A stretch of DNA of 64,000 nucleotides, taken from NCBI GenBank assembly GCA_025529335.1, contig JAMYHX010000077.1, positions 1-64,000 of the forward strand, given 5' to 3'. The position numbers and the translations under genes were made by a program. Below the pieces are notes generated by a model. The model ran no database searches. It was not told where the DNA came from and saw only the letters and a list, made by a program, of their open reading frames with translations. Below are positions 24,213 through 35,243 of the stretch, piece by piece. The DNA comes from Rhizopus sp. PT2906 (taxonomy: Eukaryota; Mucoromycota; Mucoromycetes; Mucorales; Rhizopodaceae). Positions within the stretch are counted from its first letter, which is position 1, and each line of letters opens with the position of its first letter.

Positions 24213-24452
24213 ATGCAGTTCCAGTATTTGCTGCCTTTGTTTGTTACACTTGTTCTAGTTCACAAAATTACTGCTGACGATATTCCATCTTATCCAACAC
24301 TTCATCAATGTAAGTAGAATATATTACTACGACTTAAACATCCGATTCTCATCCTGTAAAAAGTATGTGGCCAGAATATAGTGTGTGGAAAAGATTTGTA
24401 CTGCAGAAGATATAATGGAGCTACATATGGCACTTGCGAATATCCTCATTAG
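24213..24452 (+). CDS. Small secreted cysteine-containing peptide (61 aa)
   Basis: Two exons (24213-24309, 24364-24452) with a GTAAGT...AAAAAG intron of 54 nt. The product starts MQFQYLLPLFVTLVLVHKITA, a strong signal peptide with likely cleavage after ITA. The mature part of about 40 residues begins DDIPSYPTLHQL, then CGQNIVCGKDLYC, and ends GTCEYPH. All four Cys lie in the last 27 residues, spaced C-x5-C-x5-C-x10-C, which would allow two disulphides. I do not recognise the family. The short upstream leader is pyrimidine-rich with TATAAAAG at about 24151. It could be a secreted cell-wall or interaction peptide; no function is asserted. Confidence 0.6.
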
Positions 24453-24672
24453 GGCCCCCCTCAATGTCACCGAGTGCAACAGCGTTTTCGTTTTAGTAAA
24501 ACATAAATAAATGTTGGAGCATCTGATGCTAAATACATTTCTATGTTGTGTTTTTATTAAGTGCGGAGACTTGTATACAAATGAGTAATACGTAAAATGC
24601 ATTGTTAATGTGTCTATGTTATATAAATGGGTTTGTGTATTCATTAAATTAATAATAAAACTCTATTCAAGT

Positions 24673-26134
24673 TTAGAAAAGATAACTGGCAATAGCAGCA
24701 GCCATCAAAAAGGCACCAGCACCAACAGACTTGGAAGAAGCAGAGTTGACGGCAACATTGTTACTAACATTGACAGTTGAAGAAGAAGAATCAGCTTCAG
24801 AAGTTTGCGAAGCAGGAGTGGCAGAAGCAGTAGAGCCAAGGGTAATAGTTGTAGAAGTACCATCGTCAGATGATGTTGATGTAGAGTTGGTGGTTGAGCT
24901 GTTAGAAACAGGATTAGGGTTGGCAGCAGTGGGGTAGACCCAGTTAGTTTCCCAGTAAGGTTGAGAGATGTTCATACAGTGTTGGATTGTGTTTACGTTG
25001 AAAGTTTCTTGGAGCTTAGGTAACCACTTTTCGGTCATCTTTACAGTTGCGTTATTAAGCTCATGTTCAAGGACGATGTGGCCGTGAGTTTCCTTTCCGC
25101 TTTGTTGAGACTTGATCCATCCTTCAAAGTAGCCATCAACCTTTGAGGGAGACAAGTTTCCTCCACCGTCACCAGGCATGTTCCAGTCGTTGGTGTCTTC
25201 ATCCCAAAGGATAGTTTGCATACCCATTTGCCAGGCAATGGCACGAACACGGTCATCAACATCACCATAAGGAGGTCTCCAACATCGGGTGGTGATACCA
25301 GTGGCTTCCTTAATGGCACGAAGGGTCCAGTAGAGTTGAGCAACTACTTGCTCATTAGTTTGAGCAGTCATTTGAGGATGAGACCAGGTGTGGACACAAA
25401 GAACGTGTCCGTCGTTAAGAGCACGTCTAGCAGCTTCAGGGTAGGTAGCTACATTAGAACCAATATACTTTCAGGAAGAAAAAATTAGTCACTGTCTTTG
25501 AAAAATCTATTTTAAGCGGTGTGAAATCACTTACGAAAAGAGTAGCCTTTTGGTTCTTGTTCTTTGCCAAAAAGTTGTAAAGTTCAGGTTCTGCATACTT
25601 GTTGAGTTCCTTATCATCATCACTGGGGTTATAAGGTCCATCATCATAGTTAAGGCCCCAATCGCCAGCATTAGGACACATGTAGATATCCTTGGGCAAG
25701 TAAGAAACCTTGGGAGTAACACAGTTGGAGTCTGACCACCAGCAGTAAGGATCCTTGCTGGCATCGTATCCAGCCATATCAAGATCACCATTAGACTTGG
25801 CCTTACGGACAGGAGCTTTAGGAACCTTGGACCAGTCAATGGCTTTGATAACAGCCTTGATTTCAGGATGTGTTGTACTGGGCTCTCCCCATGGTTCAGG
25901 ATAAGCGGAGAGATTTAATGTGGTACGTGATAAACTATCGGTGATGTTGGGTGCACCAGTAGGATAGCCAGAGTTGACGCCACTAGGGACTGGGAAATCA
26001 GGGAGCCAGGTAGGCGATTGAACAGCCAAGATACCATCCGTGGTACTTGTAGCTGAAGAGCTAGTTGTAGTAGTAACGGCTGATGCGAATGAGCCTGTAG
26101 CGAGGATGAATGCACCGATTCCAGCGAGATGCAT
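24673..26134 (-). CDS. CDA: Chitin deacetylase, GPI-anchored (NodB / CE4 family)
   Basis: Carbohydrate esterase family 4 enzyme that removes acetyl groups from chitin to give chitosan, a major wall polymer in Mucoromycota. Two exons with a 67-nt intron (25468-25534). I chose the start at 26134 because it gives a signal peptide (MHLAGIGAFILATGSFASA); an in-frame Met 25 codons upstream gives a poorer leader. CE4 motifs are present: NYDDGP (motif 1, usually TFDDGP), HTWSHPQM (zinc His pair), RPPYGDVDDR, WDEDTNDW and LEHEL. The Ser/Thr-rich tail ends in a hydrophobic segment (AFLMAAAIASYLF), expected for a GPI signal. About 460 residues, intact. Confidence 0.95.
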
Positions 26135-27343
26135 AATTGATAAAGAGTAAAGAAATAAGAAGAAGAAAAAAGGGGGTTCAATAAAAAATAGAGCCCTTTT
26201 ATATGCCACGATTCTTTTTTAAAACAGATGCATGGTGAAAGCCCGCGTTCGAACAACCTTTTTTTGATGTCCCGATTAATAATGCTTGGGAGCATTGTTG
26301 CTTACACGACGGTACGCCGACTAAAAGTGGACAGAAGGCGCAGGTGTTTACCCGAAAGCAAAGATAGCAATGACATCACTTTAGTTATGAAAACAGAATA
26401 TTAGCAACTAAAGATAGTAAGCATTAATACCAGGATGGCGCCAGAAATGTCATCATCTGTATTTATAGCCATCAATCGTATCTCGTTTAGAATTCTGCAC
26501 TCAATCGCCACAGTTGTAAGCATCATTTTACTGTCATAACGTCGTAATCACAAAATGTTGTTATAATATGATTATATTTTTAGAAACACCCAAAGCAAAA
26601 AACGGTACTCTAATACTTGCTTTGCAGTTTGTTCCTTATCAGTCATAGCTCAAAACTTTATTCTGTATCATCGTGCTATCTTTCCATACACCTTTTTTTA
26701 TTATGAACTTAAATGGAAATATAAAAACGTTTGTATTCCTTGGCAGTAAAATTGCCTTGATTTAGAAATAATCCTCGGGTTCCTTTTGCCAATGGTATTT
26801 AATACTGCTTTTTTCCAGTGGTACTTGGATGTCACAAAGCTTGGGGAGTCATATTCAGCCTTTGTTACAAGTCAGCCGCGGTTTTACTTGACGAGACAAT
26901 AACTGGTTCAGAAAGTTAGTTTAGTACCGGGTAAAGGACAATTGATCAACACGTTTTAAAAATAGAATAGATATACTTTGAAAATAAGGTGATTACAACA
27001 TGATGCCGAATTGCTATGGTAACATGGAACAGTGTATTTTTCTTTGCAGAAAATTTTTAAGGCTCAGGTGTTTGTGGATGTGAAAGAAACAATAAATATA
27101 CAAAATAGGCTATTTGTAATTAAAGAAAGTTTTACCCGTAAGCTGAGGTGTTCTATATTTATACGGTTGTACCATCTGTATTGAAGGCAAGGCCACGCGT
27201 AATTCTATGTTCAGACATTTGTGTAACAAGGGACCTTGAATAGATTTCTGTCAAATGTATATTATTACTATACTAACTCTTTTCTTTCCTATTTACTTTA
27301 CAAGTCGAGCTTTCATTGTAAATAAAATAACAAAGATAACTTT
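26135..27343. other. AT-rich intergenic region upstream of chitin deacetylase
   Basis: Contains the chitin deacetylase promoter (CTTTTATATGCC near 26195-26206 could be its TATA region). I found no open reading frame, repeat copy or RNA gene that I could support. Confidence 0.35.
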
Positions 27344-28160
27344 ATGCCTAATATTACTACCATTGGTCAATTCCGTGCTCTCGATGCCCAATGCTTGTAT
27401 TTGCTTGTAAACTGATCATTTTTGTGATTATATATTTGCACGTGTTTGCACAAGAAAGCTTTTGATTTGGAATGCTATATGAAGGCACGGGATTTAGCTA
27501 CCACTTTTGCGCACCATATGACAGGGTGAGTCCAATTTCACGTCTAATTTGTAATAGAAATGGGCCACGTCATTACTCTAGCCATTGCCCCTATAAAAGG
27601 AGAGAAAAGCGTAAATGATATTCTGGAAAGTAGAGTGACTATAGCAATATTTGCAACAGTAAGGTCACCTTATACAGAGTTTCCAAGAATTAATGCCACT
27701 ATTGCCAAGAGTAAAAATGGTATACAACTGGGTTACAAGTGGAATCCATCCAAGTGTGTGATCCTGAACTGCCATACGAACCCAATCACGTATACGCTTT
27801 ATAGTCAGCCGTTACCATGAAAAACTACATTTGCATACTTTGGTGCTCCTTTCAAATCGGGTGGATATCTTGATCCAATGGCCCTCATCCAACGAAACAC
27901 CCACAAGGCTCTTGCAATGATGAATGCACTGTCATTTATTGATGTGAGTCCTTTTGGCTTTCCCAAGATTCTCTACTCCGAATTTTACGCTTACATCACT
28001 CGGCTCTAGCTTGAATACAGTCTAGCTCTCAATTGTTTTACAGCCTCTCAGTTAAACGCTATGGAAGAAGCTCAGGGCACTTGCAATAAGAAAATTTACG
28101 GCGCTCGAGGCAAAGCTTCCATTAAGACTATGCTTCATATATCCAAGCTAATTTGAGCCA
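27344..28160 (+). pseudogene. LINE-type reverse transcriptase relic (C-terminal part)
   Basis: Short plus-strand segments in changing frames read like the thumb and end of a non-LTR retrotransposon reverse transcriptase. They are QLGYKWNPSKCVILNCHTNP, then FAYFGAPFKSGGYLDPMALI, GFPKILYSEFYAYITRL, LEYSLALNCFTASQLNAMEE and AQGTCNKKIYGARGKAS. The order (SKC near the primer grip, YLGxPF-like block, LEYGLA-like block, Ala-Gln-xx-C-xx-xI-GxR) is typical of fungal LINEs. An earlier stretch (27344-27525) may be a more N-terminal piece. Frameshifts, stops and the missing YADD catalytic region show it is dead. No poly(A) tail or target duplication was defined. Confidence 0.6.
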
Positions 28161-29055
28161 GTATACTATAAGCGCAGTGAATTTACCAGAAGATGTAATA
28201 TGTACGTCTATTTATGCCTGAAATTATTCGCGACCCAGGCTCATTCCTTTTGAATATGCTTACTCTACATCCTGTGGCTCCCTCGAAATTAGCATTTCAT
28301 TTGGTCTCAGCCGATTATATACTTAATATTGCATTAATTAGTTCAGTTACAACATGACAAACTGGTACCCACCAAGCATCCTCATGGTCAACAGTTTCTT
28401 ACATAGCCGAGTCAATTTCTTTAACCTTCTCTTCATGATTTCATTCATTTCTTTCCTCCTATCCTTGGTCCCAGAGGGATGTTGTTTATTCATATTAACT
28501 CCCCAACGAATTTGATCTGAACCTGACGAATATTCTTGTACAGATAAAGCAGATCCATTGTTGTATTTCTACGTTTATATTAAAGAAGATTACACCCTCT
28601 CACGTAATATAGTCAATGTACATTTCATACACAAGCCAAGGTCACCTTAAATATTAGCATAATACTTCATATTAGGCTCACAACACTAATTCATGGAATC
28701 TATAATCTATAGTAATTGACAACAGTCATATTAACATAATTGATAGATATTGACAACTTTATTTTTGAAGAACAACTTTTTTTGCCATAAACATCTTCCG
28801 TACTCTGTTAAGGAAAGGATTACAAAGAGACTTATTCCATCTGGTTGTATTCTTATGTTTCTGAAATAAAACCATTTATTCTTGAGCAACATCACATCTA
28901 TGAAACGTACAACCACTATGGGAAATTTTGCCCTGAAAATGAATGTCCTAGAAGTGTTCACTAATTCTCCTAAATAAAATTATGACTGTTTATTTTTGCT
29001 TTGCTTTTGAAGTGAAGAGTTAAATGTCAGCCAATAGTGTCAGCTCTTAAAAACG

Positions 29056-29086
29056 AAATGTCCTAAGCTCTGAGCTTGGGACATTT
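29056..29086. repeat. Palindromic hairpin
   Basis: AAATGTCCTAAGCTC is followed by TGAGCTTGGGACATTT, which can pair along its length with a single mismatch or G-U pair and essentially no loop. A further TGTCCCAAG at 29125-29133 is the exact inverse of the CTTGGGACA within the right arm. This could be a terminus of a palindromic element. Confidence 0.6.
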
Positions 29087-30524
29087 TTGAGTTTTTCAAA
29101 AATGGCCCAGTAATGGCAGCAGAGTGTCCCAAGTAACATTTTTCTTCAAACTTCCCAGCCAAAATTTCCCATTGTGAACGTAAAATTCAACCGAAAAACC
29201 TAGACAATATACGCACGTAAAGTCATTATGAAACAGGCACTTATTGTCAGCACTTATCATATATTAGAACCTCGAAAGTTACATGCTGTGGCGGTGCTGG
29301 TGGTTTGGAAACGAAGGTGTAACTGGTGTTTGGCTGTTTCCAGCATTCTCACTTTAGCCTTGACTCAATACCTTGACCTTGGCTCAACATTTTTGATCTT
29401 GACTCAAAGACTCGACCTTGTCTACTTCAAGCTTTGAAGCGCTTGGCCATTTTATCTCTCCATTCGCAATATCTTGTTCAGTACCATAAGCTAGTTTCGA
29501 TCTTTTATGACGGTATTTGCTGTTGACATTTCAACTTTCTCTTTGGCAATCATACAAAGTTCAATAAGCGACAGACACCAAATATACTGCTTTGTGATCC
29601 TTGAACTGAGCATCGATATTTCTGCATATGTTTTGTCAGCAAAGCTGGGACCATTTGAGAGCCACAAACTGGAGTCAATGTAAACGATGTCAACGGTATC
29701 TTTATTTACGGTTACATTTTTTCCAGAAGAAGTGTTGTGATTTTTGCTACTAGTTCATTGAGCTCGTTCCAGTCAACGATTTCATAGTCTAAAGCAAACC
29801 ACGATGTCTATAAGCTTACTTCTACCCATATCAGTTGAGTATATTACTGCCACACTGTCATATTTACCTTATAAGCACTTCATCTTATCGTAAAAGACTG
29901 TTTTAAGAAAGAGCAACCCATGTATTGATCCATCCTTTCTGTGTTTTTTCTGACCCTCTAGTGAAAATGCGCGCTATAGATTAAACACGATGTTATTATG
30001 TCATGATAGGCTATGCTAATGGACACATGACGATGGTAAGTCATTATTTCATATATCAACATTCTGCCATGTTTATTTGGTATATAAATAACCTTTCTTC
30101 CTTATGATTAAGGAGGGCTGTTTTTCTTTTGGTCAATCATCTCCTTAATAAAAATAAACAAGCTACTTGAAAACCAATGAAGGTGCCCAAGTGAGTGCAT
30201 GGACCCACTAAACATTTACCACTTATAAACACGGAGAGTGGGTCCAATAAACAGATGAAATACAATCAAACAAAGTATCGAAATGAACCTTGTATCTGAA
30301 GGTAAATAAAGGGAGTAAACCAAGTCCCTTCATATCGTATTTTATTAGAACAGCAACTAAATAACCCCTTTCTCCTTTTCCCTTTTCTTTGTTGGATTCA
30401 TGAAAAGGGAGATAGGACTATTCCCTTTTCGTTGTTTGTGTATTTTTGTCGATCTGGTTAATTTTTGGGTACTTCTAAAAATAGTAACTGTTCACTTGAA
30501 AATGAACATCTCATGTTACTCAAT

Positions 30525-30531
<7 letters not shown>

Positions 30532-30556
<25 letters not shown>
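30532..30556. repeat. (GA)n microsatellite
   Basis: About 12 uninterrupted AG dinucleotides in AT-rich DNA downstream of the small EYDR-motif gene. Confidence 0.9.
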
Positions 30557-30773
30557 CATGTATGTTTGGTTCATTAAAGCGGTTTATTTGTTTGAATAAG
30601 TTAGATAACCTGTGACAATATACAAATAAAAAAATCTCATGGTTTTTTATTAATAACTATTTCAAACAAGGGGCCTCTTTTTTTAAATAAATGTCGGTAC
30701 ATTGAAGTGTTTTATTGAGGAAACATTACACAATAAAAATAACAATAAAATAATAATACAAAAAGGTATACAG

Positions 30774-31202
30774 TTAAACAATTGAGAGAGGGACTAAGAA
30801 TTCATTTTCTGTGTTGTCTGTCTTGTAGTTGGTGGTTAATTGAGAAAAGAATAAAGGGTCAGAACAGATACTTGTGTCGATCGACAGTAAAGGTTTTTTC
30901 TTGTTCTTTTTTAAGCACAATGGTGGCGACGGTATTGGGCTTGTCTCTGCGCTTGACACTTCATCATCATCAGATGTAAGGGCAGGGCATTGAGAGATAG
31001 TAAGCGATAATTGAGGCAACCTTGATGGGTTTAGTTTATATAGTATTGGTGAAGAGAAGATACCGGATCTATCATATTCTTCTGAAGAATAAGTTTCTAA
31101 TAATGTAATCTCTGAATTGAATGTCACGCAAAGTTTTCTTTGTTTTTTGTCATTGTTCGTCATATCTGTACTGTGATCATCAAGTTTGCGTTTGAATGCC
31201 AT
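30774..31202 (-). CDS. Small EYDR-motif protein, unknown function
   Basis: Single exon, 142 residues, starting MAFKRKLDDHSTDMTNNDKK, with a basic, nuclear-signal-like N terminus (KRK, KKQRK). The centre reads KLCVTFNSEITLLETYSSEE, then YDRSGIF and YKLNPSRLPQL. The VTF followed by an EYDRS element resembles short fungal proteins with a conserved EYDR motif, but I cannot name the family. The rest is Ser/Pro-rich and probably disordered. The VTF could be a PP1-docking RVxF-like motif, which is inference. It is transcribed divergently from the C2H2 gene at 31687. Moderate confidence that it is real, given its length and a 5' leader with TATA-like DNA. Confidence 0.6.
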   Translation of the reverse strand: MAFKRKLDDHSTDMTNNDKKQRKLCVTFNSEITLLETYSSEEYDRSGIFSSPILYKLNPSRLPQLSLTISQCPALTSDDDEVSSAETSPIPSPPLCLKKNKKKPLLSIDTSICSDPLFFSQLTTNYKTDNTENEFLVPLSIV

Positions 31203-31686
31203 GAAAATGTATGTGTATAAAGGAGAGGAGAAAAGGTGTAGAAATAAAGGAATGTATATGAAATAATAATAGTTAAAAAAAAGAGAGAAAGAAAAACAAG
31301 AGTTATTTTATTACTTTCTTTTTTACTAAAAGCATGCTAAAGAAAAGAAAAAAAGAAAAAGAAAAGGAGGGAGCATCTTTTTATATATATATTTTATTTT
31401 TAAAAATAAAGTTTTGTCCTAGTACCTATTTTTATATAAAGGGCAACACAAAGAAATAATGAACTTTAAAAACGGGCGCAAGCATTGACAATATATTCTT
31501 TTTTTTTTTTTTTTCATCAGCCCGCTTGAATCAAACCGTAGATGATGTGTATAAAATAAATATAAAGCCCTTGATATTTTTCAAACTCTTGTTCACATAT
31601 CTTGTTAAAGTCATTTCTTTTTCGTTATTATTATTTTTTTTACTTTTTTTTTTTTGCATTTATACTCCATCATCATATAACCATTT
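31203..31686. promoter_or_regulatory. Divergent promoter region, EYDR protein / C2H2 factor
   Basis: 484 bp between divergent starts. It holds TATATATATATTTTATTTT at about 31382-31400, TTTATATAAAGGG at about 31431-31443 and TATAAAATAAATATAAAG at about 31550, plus T-rich tracts at 31498-31514 and 31630-31656. These are plausible TATA elements for the two genes, but which serves which is not resolved. Confidence 0.4.
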
Positions 31687-32450
31687 ATGTCATTAGACAG
31701 TCACTATTCACCTCACTACAGCGATGAAGATAGTATAACAACTCATCTATCTACACCTACCAGCCCAATGGAAGCACCATTGTTTGGTCAGTTTACATTA
31801 AAGACATCAACAGAGAAAGTATACATTTGTTCAGAGTGCAATCATACATTTCACCGAGCTCACAACTTGAAGTCTCATCAAATAACACATTCAAATTCAA
31901 AGCCATTTCAGGTATATATATCAAAAATAATATACCCTCAAAATGCATAATTGACGTTATCTTTTTTTATTATCTGTAGTGCACAGATTGTGACAAGCAG
32001 TTTTTAAGGTTACATGATTTAAAACGGCATCAGAAATTACATACGGGAGAGAAGCCGTACCAGTGTGCGACCTGTCTTCGATCATTTAGTAGACTTGATG
32101 CATTAAACAGACACAGAAAAACAGAAACTGCCTGTCTTAAATCAAATCAGTTAAAGCCAATTGTCTTTCCGTCATCATTACCTAACCCAGGTACATTCTT
32201 ACTTGAACCCACAACTCAGCCCACTTCATCAGCCTCATTGCCCACGAATACCATCAAACTACCTTCTTTAGTAATCCATGAAAATATAGATGAAATTGAA
32301 AGACTAAAGCAAAGAATTCATGATTTAGAGATAGAGGTATGTGTATACAAAGCAAGATTCATGCTTGATCACTCTTTAACAATACCCTTCTAGAACCGCG
32401 TATTACGATCATTAATAAGAAATGAAGAGACAGTAGGACAGAGCATATAA
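31687..32450 (+). CDS. C2H2 zinc-finger transcription factor
   Basis: Three exons: 31687-31910, about 31979-32337, about 32394-32450. Three tandem C2H2 fingers begin at residue 52: CSECNHTFHRAHNLKSHQITH, then CTDCDKQFLRLHDLKRHQKLH, TGEKPYQ linker and CATCLRSFSRLDALNRH, where the last His has the spacing of a degenerate HxxxxC-type end (RHRKTETAC). The first finger is split from the second by the intron after KPFQ. A C-terminal Leu-rich helix (IDEIERLKQRIHDLEIENR) could be a coiled coil for dimerisation. About 213 residues. The target is unknown. Confidence 0.88.
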
Positions 32451-32661
32451 GAAATTGACACCTCCTTATGCCTTTAAGTACTTTATGGACCTATGATAAT
32501 AACAACAATAACGTTTATGCATCCTTCCTTTCCTTCAATGTAAATAAAAAAAAAGTATATTTATTATAATTTACACTATGTACGAAATAAAGTCTATACA
32601 TGCCTATAAGAAATAAAAGTAGCATATAAAGTACTTTATGATGAAATATATGTATGTATAA

Positions 32662-34275
32662 TCAAGATATGCAGCATGCAATATCAGATGAAGAAGATGA
32701 GGACTGAATAGGCATTCTGTTGTCGAGAAATAGCGACCACTGATCTTCAAATTTATCTATCCAGGACATGACTGTCAAAACCCTTTCACGTAATGTTCTC
32801 GTTGCCAGCAAAGAAACCTTTTCTTCCTCACCCAAAGGCGCCAAATTAATAAACCACCACACCAGTTTTACCCTATCTATGGATGACTTGTCCAAGGAGG
32901 GAGGATTGCCTAGTGCACCAAACCAGTGAGTGTTTGGATGAGACTGCTTGTACTGAATCAGTTTTTGAATAAACGTGACTAATTCATCTATTAACTCATC
33001 TGTTGCTACCTCTTGTCTATTTTGGTGGGGTGTGGCTTGCTGTTGTTTGGTAATCGTGGGTATAATATTGGCTAGTTGTGGTTGATGTAGTAACCGTTGT
33101 TGTGGCTGTTGTGGTTGTGTCTGATATGGCTTAGATCGAGCTGCAGACAAGCCCCTGACATGCATCTGCAGCCAGGGAGCTCTGTTCACTTGGCTAGTTT
33201 GGGGGTGTGCTTGTTGTGCCCAAGATCGACGTTGATTTATCATTTGCATCACTGGTAACCCTGAGAACAGAGAAGACGGTTGCATAGACTGAGGTAGGCT
33301 GACATTTGCCAATCGCTGCTGCTGACACTTTGCCCTTAATGCGCTTGCTCTCAAGATCTGCTCTTGTTCAACTGCTTGCTGCTGCTCTCTATCCAAATCG
33401 TCGACACGTTCTATCTCTGCCATGTGATATCCATCTTGAAGTTGAAAACTGGTTACACGAAAGCGATGCGAACCTACTGCTTCCACGATCGATCGACCGT
33501 CGGGCAAAGTTTGTACTTGCATCAATTCCAACATCGTACCATATTCGTAGAACGGACTTTCTCTGTCTGATCTTTTTCTCCGCACTAAGCACAGGCCGAA
33601 TCGACTTCGTTTGGATTGCATCACTCTTCTAAGCATAAGACGATACCTTGGCTCAAACACATGAATCATGCAGTTGACTCCAGGGAATGCAAGTGATCCA
33701 ACCAATAGAGGTATTCGAGTATCATGCTCTAGGTCAAGATCAAGCGCATCAGCTGACTCTTCATCATCTTCGCCGTACAATTGCTGAATCACGTTCACTA
33801 GGATTTCAGTGGGTGGAGGGCAGAAATCAAGCGATTCTCTGCAAAAAGGGCAAGTGTTGTGATGATCTAATGAACGCACAAGACAATTTCTACAAAATGT
33901 GTGTCCACAAGGCGTTGTCGTCGGTTGAGTGAATCGGGTACAACAAATGGCACACTCTAAGCTTTGAGCTAACTTGGACTTTAGGTTCATTGTCATACCG
34001 GGTTTTCCTAAAGCAGTCTGAATAGTTTGTATAGTAACATTTGGGCTAATGGCTGTTGTATGCATTCGGTGACAAGCAATGCAGATTAGATTACTTTTAT
34101 GACATGGTGTGCAACAAGTGTATCCACAAGGTAATGTTAAAGGGCGTTGTAAGTTGTTGTGACATGAGGGACACAGTTGAAATAAAGTGTTTATATCATT
34201 CCTTTGTCTTTTAAATCTTTGTTCACTTTCAGGTTCAACCTGATCGTGAGTTCGCTTATTTTGTAATTTTTGCAC
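32662..34275 (-). CDS. LON-domain and RING-finger protein (LONRF-like E3 ligase)
   Basis: Single exon, 537 residues. Two RING-type Cys/His clusters are visible: CPSCHNNLQRPLTLPCGYTC near residue 34 and CAICCTRFTQPTTTPCGHTF near residue 110, followed by CRNCLVRSLDHHNTCPFC. A LON substrate-binding domain follows (about 190-300: IPLLVGSLAFPG, HVFEPRYRLMLRRV, FGLCLVRRKRS, VEAVGSHRFRV). The C-terminal helical part follows a Gln-rich linker and contains WFGALGNPP and WWFINLAPLGEEEKVSLLAT, typical of this fungal family. LONRF proteins are predicted ubiquitin ligases. Animal members also have TPRs; none is seen here. It converges on the C2H2 gene with 211 bp between stops. Confidence 0.92.
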   Translation of the reverse strand: MQKLQNKRTHDQVEPESEQRFKRQRNDINTLFQLCPSCHNNLQRPLTLPCGYTCCTPCHKSNLICIACHRMHTTAISPNVTIQTIQTALGKPGMTMNLKSKLAQSLECAICCTRFTQPTTTPCGHTFCRNCLVRSLDHHNTCPFCRESLDFCPPPTEILVNVIQQLYGEDDEESADALDLDLEHDTRIPLLVGSLAFPGVNCMIHVFEPRYRLMLRRVMQSKRSRFGLCLVRRKRSDRESPFYEYGTMLELMQVQTLPDGRSIVEAVGSHRFRVTSFQLQDGYHMAEIERVDDLDREQQQAVEQEQILRASALRAKCQQQRLANVSLPQSMQPSSLFSGLPVMQMINQRRSWAQQAHPQTSQVNRAPWLQMHVRGLSAARSKPYQTQPQQPQQRLLHQPQLANIIPTITKQQQATPHQNRQEVATDELIDELVTFIQKLIQYKQSHPNTHWFGALGNPPSLDKSSIDRVKLVWWFINLAPLGEEEKVSLLATRTLRERVLTVMSWIDKFEDQWSLFLDNRMPIQSSSSSSDIACCIS

Positions 34276-35243
34276 TGTTGAATCTTGTAAAATAGAATGA
34301 TATTTAATAGAAAAAGAGCAAGTAAATCAAAGAGGGTTAGAAATAAAGAGAGAAAGAAAGAAAAAGAATAAAAAGCTCTCCCTTATAAACAAAAGATTCT
34401 ACGATCGATCATTTTATCGGAAATCACTTTATTAGGCTCATCGGCCCCAATGGTCTTGGTTTGAATCGGATATTGATGTATTTTTTTTTAAAAATGCTCG
34501 GTACTTGCTTTTTTGGGCGTTTTTTTTTATGTGGATTGAAAGTATTATAAAGATCGACCCTTCATTTGTCAAATAAAAGCTTACTGTTTGTTTGTTAAAT
34601 ATTTCTACACCAGAAGTCACATCTAAAATCAAGGGAGTGCACACTAAATAGACAGAATATCAAAAAAAACGGAAAGAGACGTCAATGTACATATAAAACA
34701 TTGAGTCATTGTCATAAAGGGTATACGTAGTAATCACTTTTTGTGTATTACACAAGAGGAGCGTTTTCCGAGAACTTGCAGCAGCACGTTACTTGTATCA
34801 TATTTGGTTATTGATTCTAATGTGTCCATATGCTTCTTTTTTTTTTTTTTTTTTTTTTACTATATATCCTTCTTTCTTTCCTTGTCTTGAACTGTCCTTG
34901 GCTTTTCATTCATGAAGATCATGATATCCTTGACAACAATCATATCTGTTTATCTCGTAGTGAGTTACTATCACTATGATCTAATCATCTCTTTCCTAGG
35001 TACGGTTTATGTTTGAGATGTGCATATATGTTTCAAGTTATCCTACTGTTATTCTTATACCCATATAACATGGATAATAAGAAATGCGAGTACTGAAAGG
35101 TGCTATAATAATGCAGCTCTGATATTCAAGGCATTGATTGACTTCCTAGTCATGGTATATTTCCATGAAAAAAGGAGTAGTTGCCCAAAATTGTGTTGAG
35201 GCAAGTTGAACGTTTATTGTTAAAGAATACAGAGGCTTTATTA
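34276..35243. other. Intergenic region with T-tract
   Basis: Holds the LONRF upstream region and an uninterrupted T run at about 34838-34858. A plus-strand leader-like stretch from 34914 (MKIMISLTTIISVYLVVSYY) is hydrophobic but has no recognisable continuation. No gene supported. Confidence 0.3.

Larger units (their letters stand above)
28161..30773. other. Gene-poor region with decayed sequence
   Basis: No intact gene. A near-perfect hairpin lies at 29056-29086. On the minus strand, about 29755 to 29545 reads DTVDIVYIDSSLWLSNGPSF and ISMLSSRITKQYIWCLSLIE, which is protein-like but unrecognised and followed by stops. Plus-strand 29228-29437 is a chance-looking open stretch. The DNA right of 30300 is AT-rich and holds a (GA)n microsatellite. 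I infer an accumulation zone for old mobile elements. Confidence 0.35.
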
